Shown piece after piece: positions 1 through 4,877 of a stretch of 6,503 nucleotides of DNA. The DNA comes from an uncultured Clostridia bacterium (lineage in GTDB: Bacteria > Bacillota > Clostridia > Christensenellales > Aristaeellaceae). Position 1 is the first letter of the stretch; each line of letters opens with the position of its first letter. The stretch covers positions 1-6,503 of the forward strand of contig CAKUAV010000157.1 of assembly GCA_934636425.1 (NCBI GenBank). Direction: 5' to 3'. Both the position numbers and the translations under genes were made by a program. Under the pieces are notes generated by a model that saw nothing but the letters and a program-made list of their open reading frames with translations, ran no database searches and was not told the origin of the DNA.

Positions 1-74
1 TCTGGGTGAGAAGATTCGAACTTCCGGCCTCTTGAACCCCATTCAAGCACGCTACCAAACTGCGCTACACCCAG
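1..74 (-). tRNA. tRNA-Pro (anticodon GGG)
   Basis: Read on the minus strand, this folds into a complete cloverleaf. The 7-bp acceptor stem pairs CTGGGTG with CACCCAG. The D arm is GCGC/GCGT. The anticodon stem CTTGA/TCAAG holds the loop ATGGGGT, and the T arm is GGAAG-TTCGAAT-CTTCT. After U33 the anticodon is GGG (bases 38-40), which reads the proline codons CCC and CCU. The 74 bases end at the discriminator A, which is base 1 of the window, so it cannot be seen whether the 3' CCA is encoded. A strong promoter of its own lies upstream (124-152). The open frame of the broken sigG runs into this gene and stops at 52-54. Confidence 0.95.
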
Positions 75-123
75 TCGCTCTGATCAGGACTTTGTCGCCG
101 CCGTCCCGCTCACAACATTGAAG

Positions 124-152
124 ATTATCGCACTCCCCAATCAGTTTGTCAA
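124..152 (-). promoter_or_regulatory. Sigma-A promoter of tRNA-Pro
   Basis: On the minus strand there is a perfect -35 box TTGACA (152-147), a 17-base spacer, and a -10 box GATAAT (129-124) preceded by an extended -10 TG (TGC just before it). Transcription would start near base 117, about 43 bases before the mature tRNA 5' end, leaving a leader for RNase P to remove. This is the best sigma-A promoter match in the window, as expected for a stable RNA gene. It lies inside the trailing open frame of the truncated sigG, which shows that this part of the frame is not ancestral sigma-factor coding sequence. Confidence 0.88.
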
Positions 153-157
153 GAGGC

Positions 158-183
158 TTTTTCAACTTTTTTGAGATTTTTTT
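158..183 (-). promoter_or_regulatory. Phased A-tracts (UP-like element) of the tRNA promoter
   Basis: Just upstream of the tRNA-Pro -35 box, the minus strand has three A-tracts of 7, 6 and 5 bases (183-177, 172-167, 162-158). Their centres are about 10 bases apart, close to one helical turn. Phased A-tracts at about -43 to -67 are typical of UP elements, which bind the RNA polymerase alpha subunit and bend DNA at rRNA and tRNA promoters. The tract pattern is seen directly; the function is inferred from position. Confidence 0.6.
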
Positions 184-209
184 CCAGCCGTCTTTCGGGA
201 TCATCGGCA

Positions 210-229
210 GGCGGGAACGCATCCCCGCC
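210..229. repeat. Strong GC hairpin at the end of the sigG remnant
   Basis: This is an inverted repeat of two 8-base arms, GGCGGGAA and the partner read on the other side (one G-T pair in RNA form on the minus strand), around a 4-base loop. On the minus strand it lies about 35 bases past the last sigma-G-like codon and upstream of the tRNA promoter. No T-run follows on the minus strand, so it is not a canonical intrinsic terminator. It could stabilise the 3' end of a sigG transcript, be a remnant of the rearrangement, or mean nothing. Confidence 0.4.
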
Positions 230-581
230 CGACCCTCTCCCCGCGCCTTTCGACAAGCGACCGTCATGGGAACGGCGTAGGTCGAAAAGCGCACGTTCTG
301 GCTGAGATCAAAGTGATCGATCGATTTGATCAGACCGATACAGCCGATCTGAAACAGATCCTCCATATCGTTGCCGCGCCCCTGAAAGCGCTGGATGACG
401 CTGAGCACCAGCCGCAGATTGCCTTTGATAAATTCCTGCCGCGTCTGCCTGTCGCCGCGCCTGATCTTTTCCAGCATCGCCCGCATCTGTTCATTTCCGT
501 ATACGGGCAGCGTCCCAGTATTGATACCGCACAGTTCCACCTTGTTGAGCGCCATAAAACGACACCACCTCCGTGTTTTTG

Positions 582-611
582 CAGTATTGCCCTTCTTCTG
601 AGCCGGTATAC
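582..611 (-). promoter_or_regulatory. Sigma-F (forespore) type promoter upstream of sigG
   Basis: In the 63-base gap between sigE and sigG, the minus strand reads GTATA (611-607), 15 bases, then GGCAATACTG (591-582). These fit the Bacillus sigma-F consensus, about GYATA for the -35 and GGnnAnAnTR for the -10, at every fixed position. In B. subtilis sigG (spoIIIG) is transcribed from a sigma-F promoter in just this place. Transcription would start near 575, about 20 bases before the ATG. The match is direct; use in this organism is inferred. Sigma-G promoters have a related -10, so sigma-G recognition elsewhere in the genome is also possible. Confidence 0.65.
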
Positions 612-618
612 CGCCTTT

Positions 619-1332
619 TCAGGCCATTTTTTCCATGGCGTCGTGCAGCTGAGAGATGATCCGCTTCTCCAGGCGCGATATGTAGGACTGCGATATGCCC
701 ATCATGTCGGCCACTTCCTTCTGCGTGTATTCGCGGCCGCCGGCCAGCCCGTATCTGAGGCTGATGATGCGCTTCTCCCGCTCGCCCAGCTTCGAAATGG
801 CCAGATAGAGCAGCTGCTTTTCCACGTCTGCGTCCAGCTGCTTCGACACGAGATCCGGCTCCGTGCCCAGTATGTCCGAGAGCAGCAGCTCGTTGCCGTC
901 CCAGTCGGTGTTGAGCGGCTCGTCGAGCGAAACCTCCATGCGCAGCCGGCTGTTGCGCCGCAGCACCATGAGGATTTCGTTTTCAATGCAGCGCGAGGCA
1001 TAGGTCGCCAGCTTGATGTTCTTGTCCGGGTCGAACGAATTGACCGCCTTGATCAGGCCGATCGTGCCGATGGAGATCAGATCCTCGATGCCGATGCCCG
1101 TGTTCTCGAATTTGCGCGCAATGTAGACCACCAGGCGCAGATTGTGCTCGATCAGCGCGTTGCGCACCGCCGTTTCATTGGAATTCATCTGCTGCATAAG
1201 CTCAGCCTCCTCTTGTTTTGTCAGGGGCGGCGGCAGTGTGTCGCTCCCGCCGATGTACATCACCGTCCTGCGCCGCACGCGGGACAGCATATCCGTCACA
1301 GTTTTCCTGATTCGTCCCCGATAGCCCCTCAA
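619..1332 (-). CDS. sigE: RNA polymerase sigma-E factor (mother cell), pro-protein
   Basis: This is the early mother-cell sporulation sigma factor, made as inactive pro-sigma-E and cut by SpoIIGA. It has 237 residues, against 239 in B. subtilis. The start chosen is TTG at 1332, 8 bases after a GGAGG that overlaps the spoIIGA stop. This gives a basic, amphipathic pro-sequence of about 25 residues (MRGYRGRIRKTVTDMLSRVR...) just before the conserved YIGG (26-29), where the family is processed. Longer in-frame starts up to 1485 would lie inside spoIIGA and add Arg-rich sequence unlike the family. Region 2 is near identical to the family (NLRLVVYIARKFENTG, DLISIGTIGLIKAV, KLATYASRCIENEILM). The region 4 helix-turn-helix (YTQKEVADMMGISQSYISRLEKR) is complete. 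It lies 5 bases after spoIIGA and is surely co-transcribed with it. No defect is seen. Confidence 0.96.
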   Translation of the reverse strand: MRGYRGRIRKTVTDMLSRVRRRTVMYIGGSDTLPPPLTKQEEAELMQQMNSNETAVRNALIEHNLRLVVYIARKFENTGIGIEDLISIGTIGLIKAVNSFDPDKNIKLATYASRCIENEILMVLRRNSRLRMEVSLDEPLNTDWDGNELLLSDILGTEPDLVSKQLDADVEKQLLYLAISKLGEREKRIISLRYGLAGGREYTQKEVADMMGISQSYISRLEKRIISQLHDAMEKMA

Positions 1333-1337
1333 TGGCG

Positions 1338-2138
1338 TCACCTCCGTCCCGATTGCGAGCGCGCATTTTCTCCGCCGCAGACGGCGGGCGGCGCCAGCGC
1401 GTCCACGCCGCCGGGTATGCCGCCCGGATAGATCGCCACCCACATATCGGGAACGTCGAGCCATTCGCGTCCCCGCAGCGCGCATATGCGCTCCGGCCGA
1501 AAGCAGCGCATATGGCCGCCGCCGCCCAGCGCGCGATAGCGCACCACGCGAAAGCCGGGCGGCAGGATCTCGCGCTCATCCATGCAGACCGCGTCGATGA
1601 TCTTTGTCAGGCAGCGCCCGCTGACGATGAGCACCGGCAGATCGCTGAACGGCTCGCGCAGCCTGTTGCCCGTGTCGATCATCGCCGTCACCTCGGCCGT
1701 GCCCATGCGCGTGATGATGCGCATCGGCGTCTCGTCGGCGCTAGCGCCTTCTCCCCGCGGAAGCAGGCAGGCGGCAAGAAGCACAATGAGCGCCGCGCCG
1801 AGCGCTGACCACGGCGCGCGCAGCTTCAGGCAGTCTGCCGCCGCCAGCGCAATGCCGGCCGTCAGGAGCGCGCCCGCCGCCGTCCATGCCGCCATCCTCA
1901 TCCAGACGCGCGCCCGCCGCCCGCACAGCGTGACGCAGAGCGACAGACTCAGGCAGAAAAACGGCGTCCAGAGCGCCGAGGCGCATCTCAAGATCGTCAG
2001 CAGCGACGCGCCCATCGCGCCGGCGAGCGCTCCCAGAAAAACGCGCCCCGCACGAACGCCGCGCGCCCTGACAGCTGCGCCTGCCAGCACGCCCAGATCG
2101 ATCAGAAAACTGGTGATAAAATACCGTTCAATGCTCAT
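1338..2138 (-). CDS. spoIIGA: Sporulation sigma-E factor-processing peptidase SpoIIGA
   Basis: This is a membrane-embedded aspartic protease that removes the pro-sequence of sigma-E at the sporulation septum when triggered by the forespore signal protein SpoIIR. It has 266 residues, shorter than the 309 of B. subtilis. The N-terminal half carries about five hydrophobic segments (roughly 6-23, 31-50, 56-72, 83-101, 109-126). The cytoplasmic C-terminal half holds the catalytic motif DTGN at 155-158 (DSGN in Bacillus), followed by LREPFSDLPVLIV. A later YRALGGGGHM..RPER segment (201-217) also matches the family. The start is the ATG at 2138, with GGAGG 8 bases upstream; an earlier ATG at 2165 lies just downstream of the -10 box and has no such site. 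Sequence identity is low outside the motif, but the position directly before sigE makes the call firm. Codons are notably Ala/Arg-rich. Confidence 0.9.
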   Translation of the reverse strand: MSIERYFITSFLIDLGVLAGAAVRARGVRAGRVFLGALAGAMGASLLTILRCASALWTPFFCLSLSLCVTLCGRRARVWMRMAAWTAAGALLTAGIALAAADCLKLRAPWSALGAALIVLLAACLLPRGEGASADETPMRIITRMGTAEVTAMIDTGNRLREPFSDLPVLIVSGRCLTKIIDAVCMDEREILPPGFRVVRYRALGGGGHMRCFRPERICALRGREWLDVPDMWVAIYPGGIPGGVDALAPPAVCGGENARSQSGRR

Positions 2139-2166
2139 TTTGCGCTCCTCCCGCCGGCATGGCATT

Positions 2167-2200
2167 ATTATACGGCTCTTCGTCCCTGGGTATGTGTCGC
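2167..2200 (-). promoter_or_regulatory. spoIIG-type promoter (22-base spacer) of spoIIGA-sigE
   Basis: On the minus strand a perfect -10 box TATAAT (2172-2167) is preceded, after 22 bases, by GCGACA (2200-2195), which keeps the GACA half of the sigma-A -35 box. No good -35 box is found at the normal 17-base distance. A 22-base spacer is the hallmark of the B. subtilis spoIIG promoter, which sigma-A polymerase uses only with phosphorylated Spo0A. The predicted start near 2160 is about 22 bases before the spoIIGA ATG. The boxes are seen; Spo0A dependence is inferred. Confidence 0.6.
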
Positions 2201-2239
2201 AAGCGGGCGTGAATTTTCTCGAACATTGTCGATGTCGGA
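2195..2239. promoter_or_regulatory. Candidate Spo0A (0A) boxes upstream of spoIIGA
   Basis: Read on the plus strand, four heptamers each differ from the 0A box TGTCGAA by one base: TGTCGCA (2195-2201, overlapping the -35 element), TCTCGAA (2217-2223), TGTCGAT (2227-2233) and TGTCGGA (2233-2239). The second and third start 10 bases apart, one helical turn. This clustering at and just upstream of a 22-base-spacer promoter resembles the Spo0A-bound region of spoIIG. Single mismatched heptamers are common by chance, so the individual sites are weak and only the grouping and position support the call. Confidence 0.35.
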
Positions 2240-2391
2240 AATCTTATACGCCGCAGGGACTTTGGGCGCATCGCGTCCAAATGAGACGACAAAAAGAAAC
2301 AAAGAGCGGGCGCTTTTGACGAATTATGCCCTTTGCGTGTCAAGATTTCGCCATTTTTCAGGCCGTCAACGTTCATTTTCCGATAAGGTGA
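2201..2391. other. Divergent intergenic spacer between the sporulation and antiporter operons
   Basis: The full gap between spoIIGA and mrpE is 2139-2471. Apart from the leftward promoter with its candidate Spo0A boxes and the rightward promoter, the middle part (about 2240-2391) shows no convincing gene, RNA fold or terminator. Short open frames across it lack ribosome binding sites and family features. The composition becomes visibly more AT-rich toward the rightward promoter, as usual for a regulatory region. Confidence 0.6.
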
Positions 2392-2420
2392 TTGACTATT
2401 TAAATTGGAAAGAGTACAAT
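2392..2420 (+). promoter_or_regulatory. Sigma-A promoter of the mrp operon
   Basis: TTGACT (2392-2397), a 17-base AT-rich spacer, and TACAAT (2415-2420) match the vegetative consensus at five of six positions each. Transcription would start near 2427, giving a leader of about 45 bases before the mrpE ATG. The leader is too short for a typical riboswitch. It contains an 8-base direct repeat and then the ribosome binding site. Confidence 0.8.
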
Positions 2421-2434
2421 ACAGATTCGATGTG

Positions 2435-2452
2435 AAGTCTATTAAAGTCTAT
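2435..2452 (+). repeat. Direct repeat AAGTCTAT x2 in the mrp leader
   Basis: The octamer AAGTCTAT occurs at 2435-2442 and again at 2445-2452, a period of 10 bases, just downstream of the predicted transcription start and just before the AAAGGAGG ribosome binding site. The copies would lie on the same face of the helix, as expected for an operator bound by a protein that reads tandem half-sites. A short slippage duplication is equally possible. Confidence 0.45.
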
Positions 2453-2460
2453 AAAGGAGG
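2453..2460 (+). promoter_or_regulatory. Ribosome binding site of mrpE
   Basis: AAAGGAGG is a near-perfect complement of the 16S rRNA 3' end and lies 11 bases before the ATG at 2472. It directly abuts the direct repeat, so a protein bound there at the RNA level could affect translation. Confidence 0.75.
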
Positions 2461-2471
2461 CGTTTCTTTTT

Positions 2472-2948
2472 ATGTTCCTTGTCTGCATGGCATTGTGGTT
2501 CATATTTAACGAGCGCGTGACGGTCGAGCTGCTTGTCATCGGCCTGCTCGTATCGGCGCTGGTCGATCTGTTCTGCATAAGGATTCTCGGAATGCGCTAT
2601 AAGGGCAGCCTGAAAAAACTGCTGCATTTGGCGGGCGGCGTGCTGAAGTACATCTGGCGGCTGCTGGTCGAGATATTCAAGGCCAACGCTTCTGTCATCC
2701 GGCTGATCGTCTCCCCGACGCTCGAGGTCGAGCCGGAAATACACTATTTCAGAACGCGCCTGAAGAGCGACGAGGCCCGCGTGCTGCTGGCCAACTCGAT
2801 CACATTGACGCCCGGCACAATCACCTGCATGCTGGAGGACGACAGGCTGTGCGTCCATGCGCTGGACAAATCGCTGGCCGAGGGCATTGACAACACCGAT
2901 TTTGAACGGGATCTTCTGAAATTGGAGGAAATCGCCCATGAGTCTTGA
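2472..2948 (+). CDS. mrpE: Na+/H+ antiporter subunit MrpE (MnhE/MbhA-type)
   Basis: This is a small membrane subunit of the multisubunit cation/proton antiporter, thought to be needed for assembly of the complex. It has 158 residues, the usual family length. Two hydrophobic stretches at the N-terminus (about 2-12 and 17-38) are followed by a helix around 52-80 (LAGGVLKYIWRLLVEIFKAN) and a cytoplasmic C-terminal domain. That domain carries the hallmark NSITLTPGT at 108-116, then the family-typical LxVHALD (126-132). It is the first gene of the operon, and its end overlaps the start of mrpF by 11 bases, so translation of the two is probably coupled. The same protein is called MbhA in Mbh-type complexes. 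Confidence 0.94.
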   Translation: MFLVCMALWFIFNERVTVELLVIGLLVSALVDLFCIRILGMRYKGSLKKLLHLAGGVLKYIWRLLVEIFKANASVIRLIVSPTLEVEPEIHYFRTRLKSDEARVLLANSITLTPGTITCMLEDDRLCVHALDKSLAEGIDNTDFERDLLKLEEIAHES

Positions 2949-3282
2949 AACGGCCTACAGAGTCTTTTTCGACGTGGTTCTGTCCATACAGGGTATTCTG
3001 TTCTTCCTGTGCATGATCCGCTCGATCATCGGCCCGAGCGTGCCCGATCGCATCGTGGCGGTCAACATGGTGGGCACAAACGCCATCGCGCTGATCGCCA
3101 TGCTGGCCGTGCGCCTGAGCGAGAGCTATCTGGCCGACATCGGCCTGATCTACGCCATGGTGAGCTTTCTGGCGGTCGTGCTGCTGACAAAGGTCTACAT
3201 GGGCGCTTACCGCGAGCGCAAGATCCGCGAGCAGGAACAGGCGCAGAAGGAAGAGGAAAAGCGTGAGGAGGTGGAGCTGTAA
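2938..3282 (+). CDS. mrpF: Na+/H+ antiporter subunit MrpF (MnhF/MbhB-type)
   Basis: This is a three-helix membrane subunit of the antiporter complex; Bacillus MrpF has been linked to cholate and Na+ efflux. Helices are at about 8-31, 40-61 and 66-89. The family signature GPSVPDRIVAVNMVGTN is at 32-48, with the conserved Asp37 and Arg38, and Asp67 in the third helix. At 114 residues it is some 20 longer than the usual 90-95, because of a very charged tail (91-114) rich in Glu, Lys, Arg and Gln. The ATG at 2938 has GGAGG 9 bases upstream, inside mrpE. The stop overlaps the mrpG start by one base. Confidence 0.93.
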   Translation: MSLETAYRVFFDVVLSIQGILFFLCMIRSIIGPSVPDRIVAVNMVGTNAIALIAMLAVRLSESYLADIGLIYAMVSFLAVVLLTKVYMGAYRERKIREQEQAQKEEEKREEVEL

Positions 3283-3605
3283 TGCTTGAATGGCTTCAGT
3301 TCATCGCAGGCGCGGCGCTGATTCTGGCGGGGCTTGTGATATTTGCGCTGTCCGTCATCGGCGTTTATCGCTTCAAATATGTGCTCAACCGGATGCACGC
3401 TGCCGCCATGGGCGACACGCTGGGGCTATTGCTTGTGCTCTCCGGGCTGATCGTGTTCAGCGGCCTGAAGTTTCTCTCGCTCAAGCTGCTGCTCATCATC
3501 GTCATGCTCTGGCTCACGAGCCCCGTCTCCAGCCACCTGATCGCGCGGCTTGAGATTCACATCAACGAGCGGCTGAAGGATCATATGAAAGAGGTGAATC
3601 ACTGA
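3282..3605 (+). CDS. mrpG: Na+/H+ antiporter subunit MrpG (MnhG/MbhC-type)
   Basis: This is a small membrane subunit of the antiporter complex with three predicted helices (about 5-27, 45-62, 65-80). Family motifs are GVYRFKYVLNRMHAAAMGDTLG (27-48) and LTSPVSSHLIAR (78-89). The length of 107 is normal. It starts in a TAATG overlap with mrpF, with GAGGAGG 10 bases upstream, and ends in TGATG with the next gene, so the whole E-F-G block is translationally coupled. Confidence 0.93.
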   Translation: MLEWLQFIAGAALILAGLVIFALSVIGVYRFKYVLNRMHAAAMGDTLGLLLVLSGLIVFSGLKFLSLKLLLIIVMLWLTSPVSSHLIARLEIHINERLKDHMKEVNH

Positions 3606-3871
3606 TGGACTTTCTGAGCTTTCTTTTGCTGGCGTTCATGCTGATCTGCGCCGTGGCCGTATGCGTCACGCGCAATCTGATGGTGTCCATCATCATATTC
3701 ATGTCGCAGAGCGTGGCCATGTCGATCGTCTGGATTCTGCTGGAATCCCCCGATCTGGCCATCACCGAGGCGGCCGTCGGCGCGGGCGTCACGAGCCTGC
3801 TGTTTTTCGTCACGCTCAAAAAAATCCACGCGATAGAGGGAGAAAACAGGCATGGCAAAGCTGAGGAATGA
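3605..3871 (+). CDS. DUF4040 subunit, MbhD-type (MrpA C-terminal fragment)
   Basis: This small membrane protein corresponds to the first part of the C-terminal extension of full-length MrpA, which many Mbh-type and non-Bacillus Mrp operons encode as a separate gene (MbhD). It has 88 residues and three hydrophobic helices (about 3-21, 24-46, 53-70). The family signature SPDLAITEAAVGAGVTSLLFF is at 48-68, with Asp50 and Glu55 inside the membrane region. Such acidic residues in the Mrp/Mbh structures are placed near the ion path; a role here is inferred. A GAGGTGA site lies 7 bases before the ATG. It overlaps the next gene by 20 bases. Confidence 0.85.
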   Translation: MDFLSFLLLAFMLICAVAVCVTRNLMVSIIIFMSQSVAMSIVWILLESPDLAITEAAVGAGVTSLLFFVTLKKIHAIEGENRHGKAEE

Positions 3872-4874
3872 CTATGAATCGAGCCGCTGGGCGCGCTTTC
3901 TGCGCTGGATGAAGGGCGAAAGCGACGCGCTGGACAAAAGCGCCGTTCACGCCCTCGATGAAGAGGCGCAGCCCGATCAGCGCAGCGAGGCCGAGCACGC
4001 CGCCATTGAACGGGCGCGTGAAAAGCGCGCCGAGCAGACTGTCGAAAACGAACGCCTCATTCAGGATCATCTGCATGAGTGGTCAAAGACAAAGGGCGCG
4101 CGCATTGTGACTGTATTTTACAGGCTCTCCGCCATCATCGTCTGCGCGCTGATCATCTATGTGCTGCTGGGCTCCGTGACCGATCTTCCGCCCTTCGGCA
4201 AGGCGAACAATCCCGTCAACAACGAGGTCTCCGAGCGCTATATCGAAAAGGGACTCGAGGAAACCGGCTCGGTCAACATCGTGGGCGGCATGATCCTCGA
4301 TTACCGCGCCTTCGACACGCTGGGCGAATCGCACGTGCTGTTCGTGGCCGCGTGCGCCGTCATGCTGCTGCTCAAGATGAATCTGGACAAGGACGGCCGC
4401 CCGACGCGCGAGATGCTGGACGCAGAGGCCAACGACCGCCGCTATGAGCCGCATCACGACATCATATTGCAGAAGGTGTCCAACCTCATCGTGCCGGTGA
4501 TACTGCTCTTCGGCATATACGTCGTGCTCAACGGCCATCTTTCGGCCGGCGGCGGCTTTTCCGGCGGCGCGCTCATGGGCGCGGGGCTGATACTGTATGT
4601 GAACGCGCACGGCTTTACGAAATCCTCGCGCTTTAAGCTGTTCGGCTATAAGACGTTCAAATATGTCACGTTCAGCGCGCTGGCCTTCTATGCGCTGGCC
4701 AAGAGCTATTCCTTCTTTACCGGCGCGAATCACCTGGACAGCCACATACCGCTGGGCACGCCCGGCGCGATACTCTCGGCCGGACTGATACTGCCGCTCA
4801 ACGTCGCCGTGGGCATGATCGTCGCCTGGACGATGTACAGCTTTTACACGCTCTTCCGGAAAGGGGATTTTTAA
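3852..4874 (+). CDS. mrpB: Fused MbhE-like / MrpB antiporter subunit with charged N-terminal extension
   Basis: The protein has 340 residues, about twice the length of a usual MrpB, and three parts. Residues 1-83 are hydrophilic and highly charged, with a possible coiled coil at about 42-76, and look cytoplasmic. Residues 84-176 match the last part of MrpA / separate MbhE: a helix (86-107), PPFG.ANNPVNNEVSERYIEKGLEETGSVNIV, then ILDYRAFDTLGE (148-159) and a helix (161-176). Residues about 203-340 are MrpB (MnhB/MbhF) with four helices and the hallmark LNGHLSAGGGFSGGALMGAGLIL (226-248). It probably forms part of the ion-conducting core next to MrpC and MrpD. The ATG at 3852 has a GAGGGAG site about 10 bases upstream and overlaps the previous gene by 20 bases. 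A shorter product beginning near residue 80 would keep both domains, but I see no better-placed start. Domain identity is firm; the extension is unrecognised. Confidence 0.88.
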   Translation: MAKLRNDYESSRWARFLRWMKGESDALDKSAVHALDEEAQPDQRSEAEHAAIERAREKRAEQTVENERLIQDHLHEWSKTKGARIVTVFYRLSAIIVCALIIYVLLGSVTDLPPFGKANNPVNNEVSERYIEKGLEETGSVNIVGGMILDYRAFDTLGESHVLFVAACAVMLLLKMNLDKDGRPTREMLDAEANDRRYEPHHDIILQKVSNLIVPVILLFGIYVVLNGHLSAGGGFSGGALMGAGLILYVNAHGFTKSSRFKLFGYKTFKYVTFSALAFYALAKSYSFFTGANHLDSHIPLGTPGAILSAGLILPLNVAVGMIVAWTMYSFYTLFRKGDF

Positions 4875-4877
4875 GTC

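Larger units (their letters stand above)
52..555 (-). pseudogene. sigG: Truncated RNA polymerase sigma-G (forespore sigma factor)
   Basis: Residues 1-97 are a clear sigma-G N-terminus: the family start MALNKVELCGINTGTLPV, then GNLRLVLSVIQRF (residues 45-57), DLFQIGCIGLIKSIDHFDL (66-84) and FSTYAVPM (90-97), which cover regions 1.2 to 2.3. The family then continues with GEIRR..LRD and regions 3 and 4, for about 257 residues in all. Here similarity stops near base 265, and a 70-residue tail of unrelated, partly Lys/Arg-rich sequence follows, ending inside tRNA-Pro. No missing part is recognisable in the other two frames. The product would lack most of region 2.4 (-10 recognition) and all of region 4 (-35 recognition), so it should not work as a sigma factor. 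The ATG at 555 has a GGAGGTG site 10 bases upstream and a sigma-F-type promoter before it, so the 5' end looks intact. The context (spoIIGA-sigE-sigG order) confirms identity. The cause may be deletion, insertion of a mobile element, or an assembly join. Confidence 0.82.

Noticed and set aside
158..183. T-runs on the plus strand as an intrinsic terminator
   Set aside because: No GC-rich stem immediately precedes the T-runs on the plus strand, and no plus-strand gene ends there. The tracts are better read as A-tracts of the minus-strand tRNA promoter.
52..264. The tail of the sigG frame as a genuine new C-terminal domain
   Set aside because: It contains the tRNA promoter, the A-tracts and part of the tRNA, and shows no family similarity. 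It is better seen as chance open frame after the break.
313..1431. A 372-residue open frame on the plus strand opposite sigE and sigG
   Set aside because: It is the mirror of two recognised sigma-factor genes, is low in complexity (His/Gln/Arg/Ala), and has no family features.
1582..2319. A 245-residue open frame on the plus strand opposite spoIIGA
   Set aside because: It is Ala/Arg/Ser-rich with no motif or start signal. It is explained as the complement of spoIIGA, which has the DTGN motif and a good ribosome binding site.
2338..2343. TTGACA on the minus strand as a -35 box for spoIIGA
   Set aside because: No -10-like hexamer lies at 16-18 bases downstream, and the site is about 200 bases from the gene. 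The TATAAT at 2167-2172 with its 22-base spacer is a better candidate.
2427..2471. A riboswitch in the mrp leader
   Set aside because: The leader is only about 45 bases long, with a direct repeat and no stable stem-loop. It is too short for known ion-sensing riboswitches.
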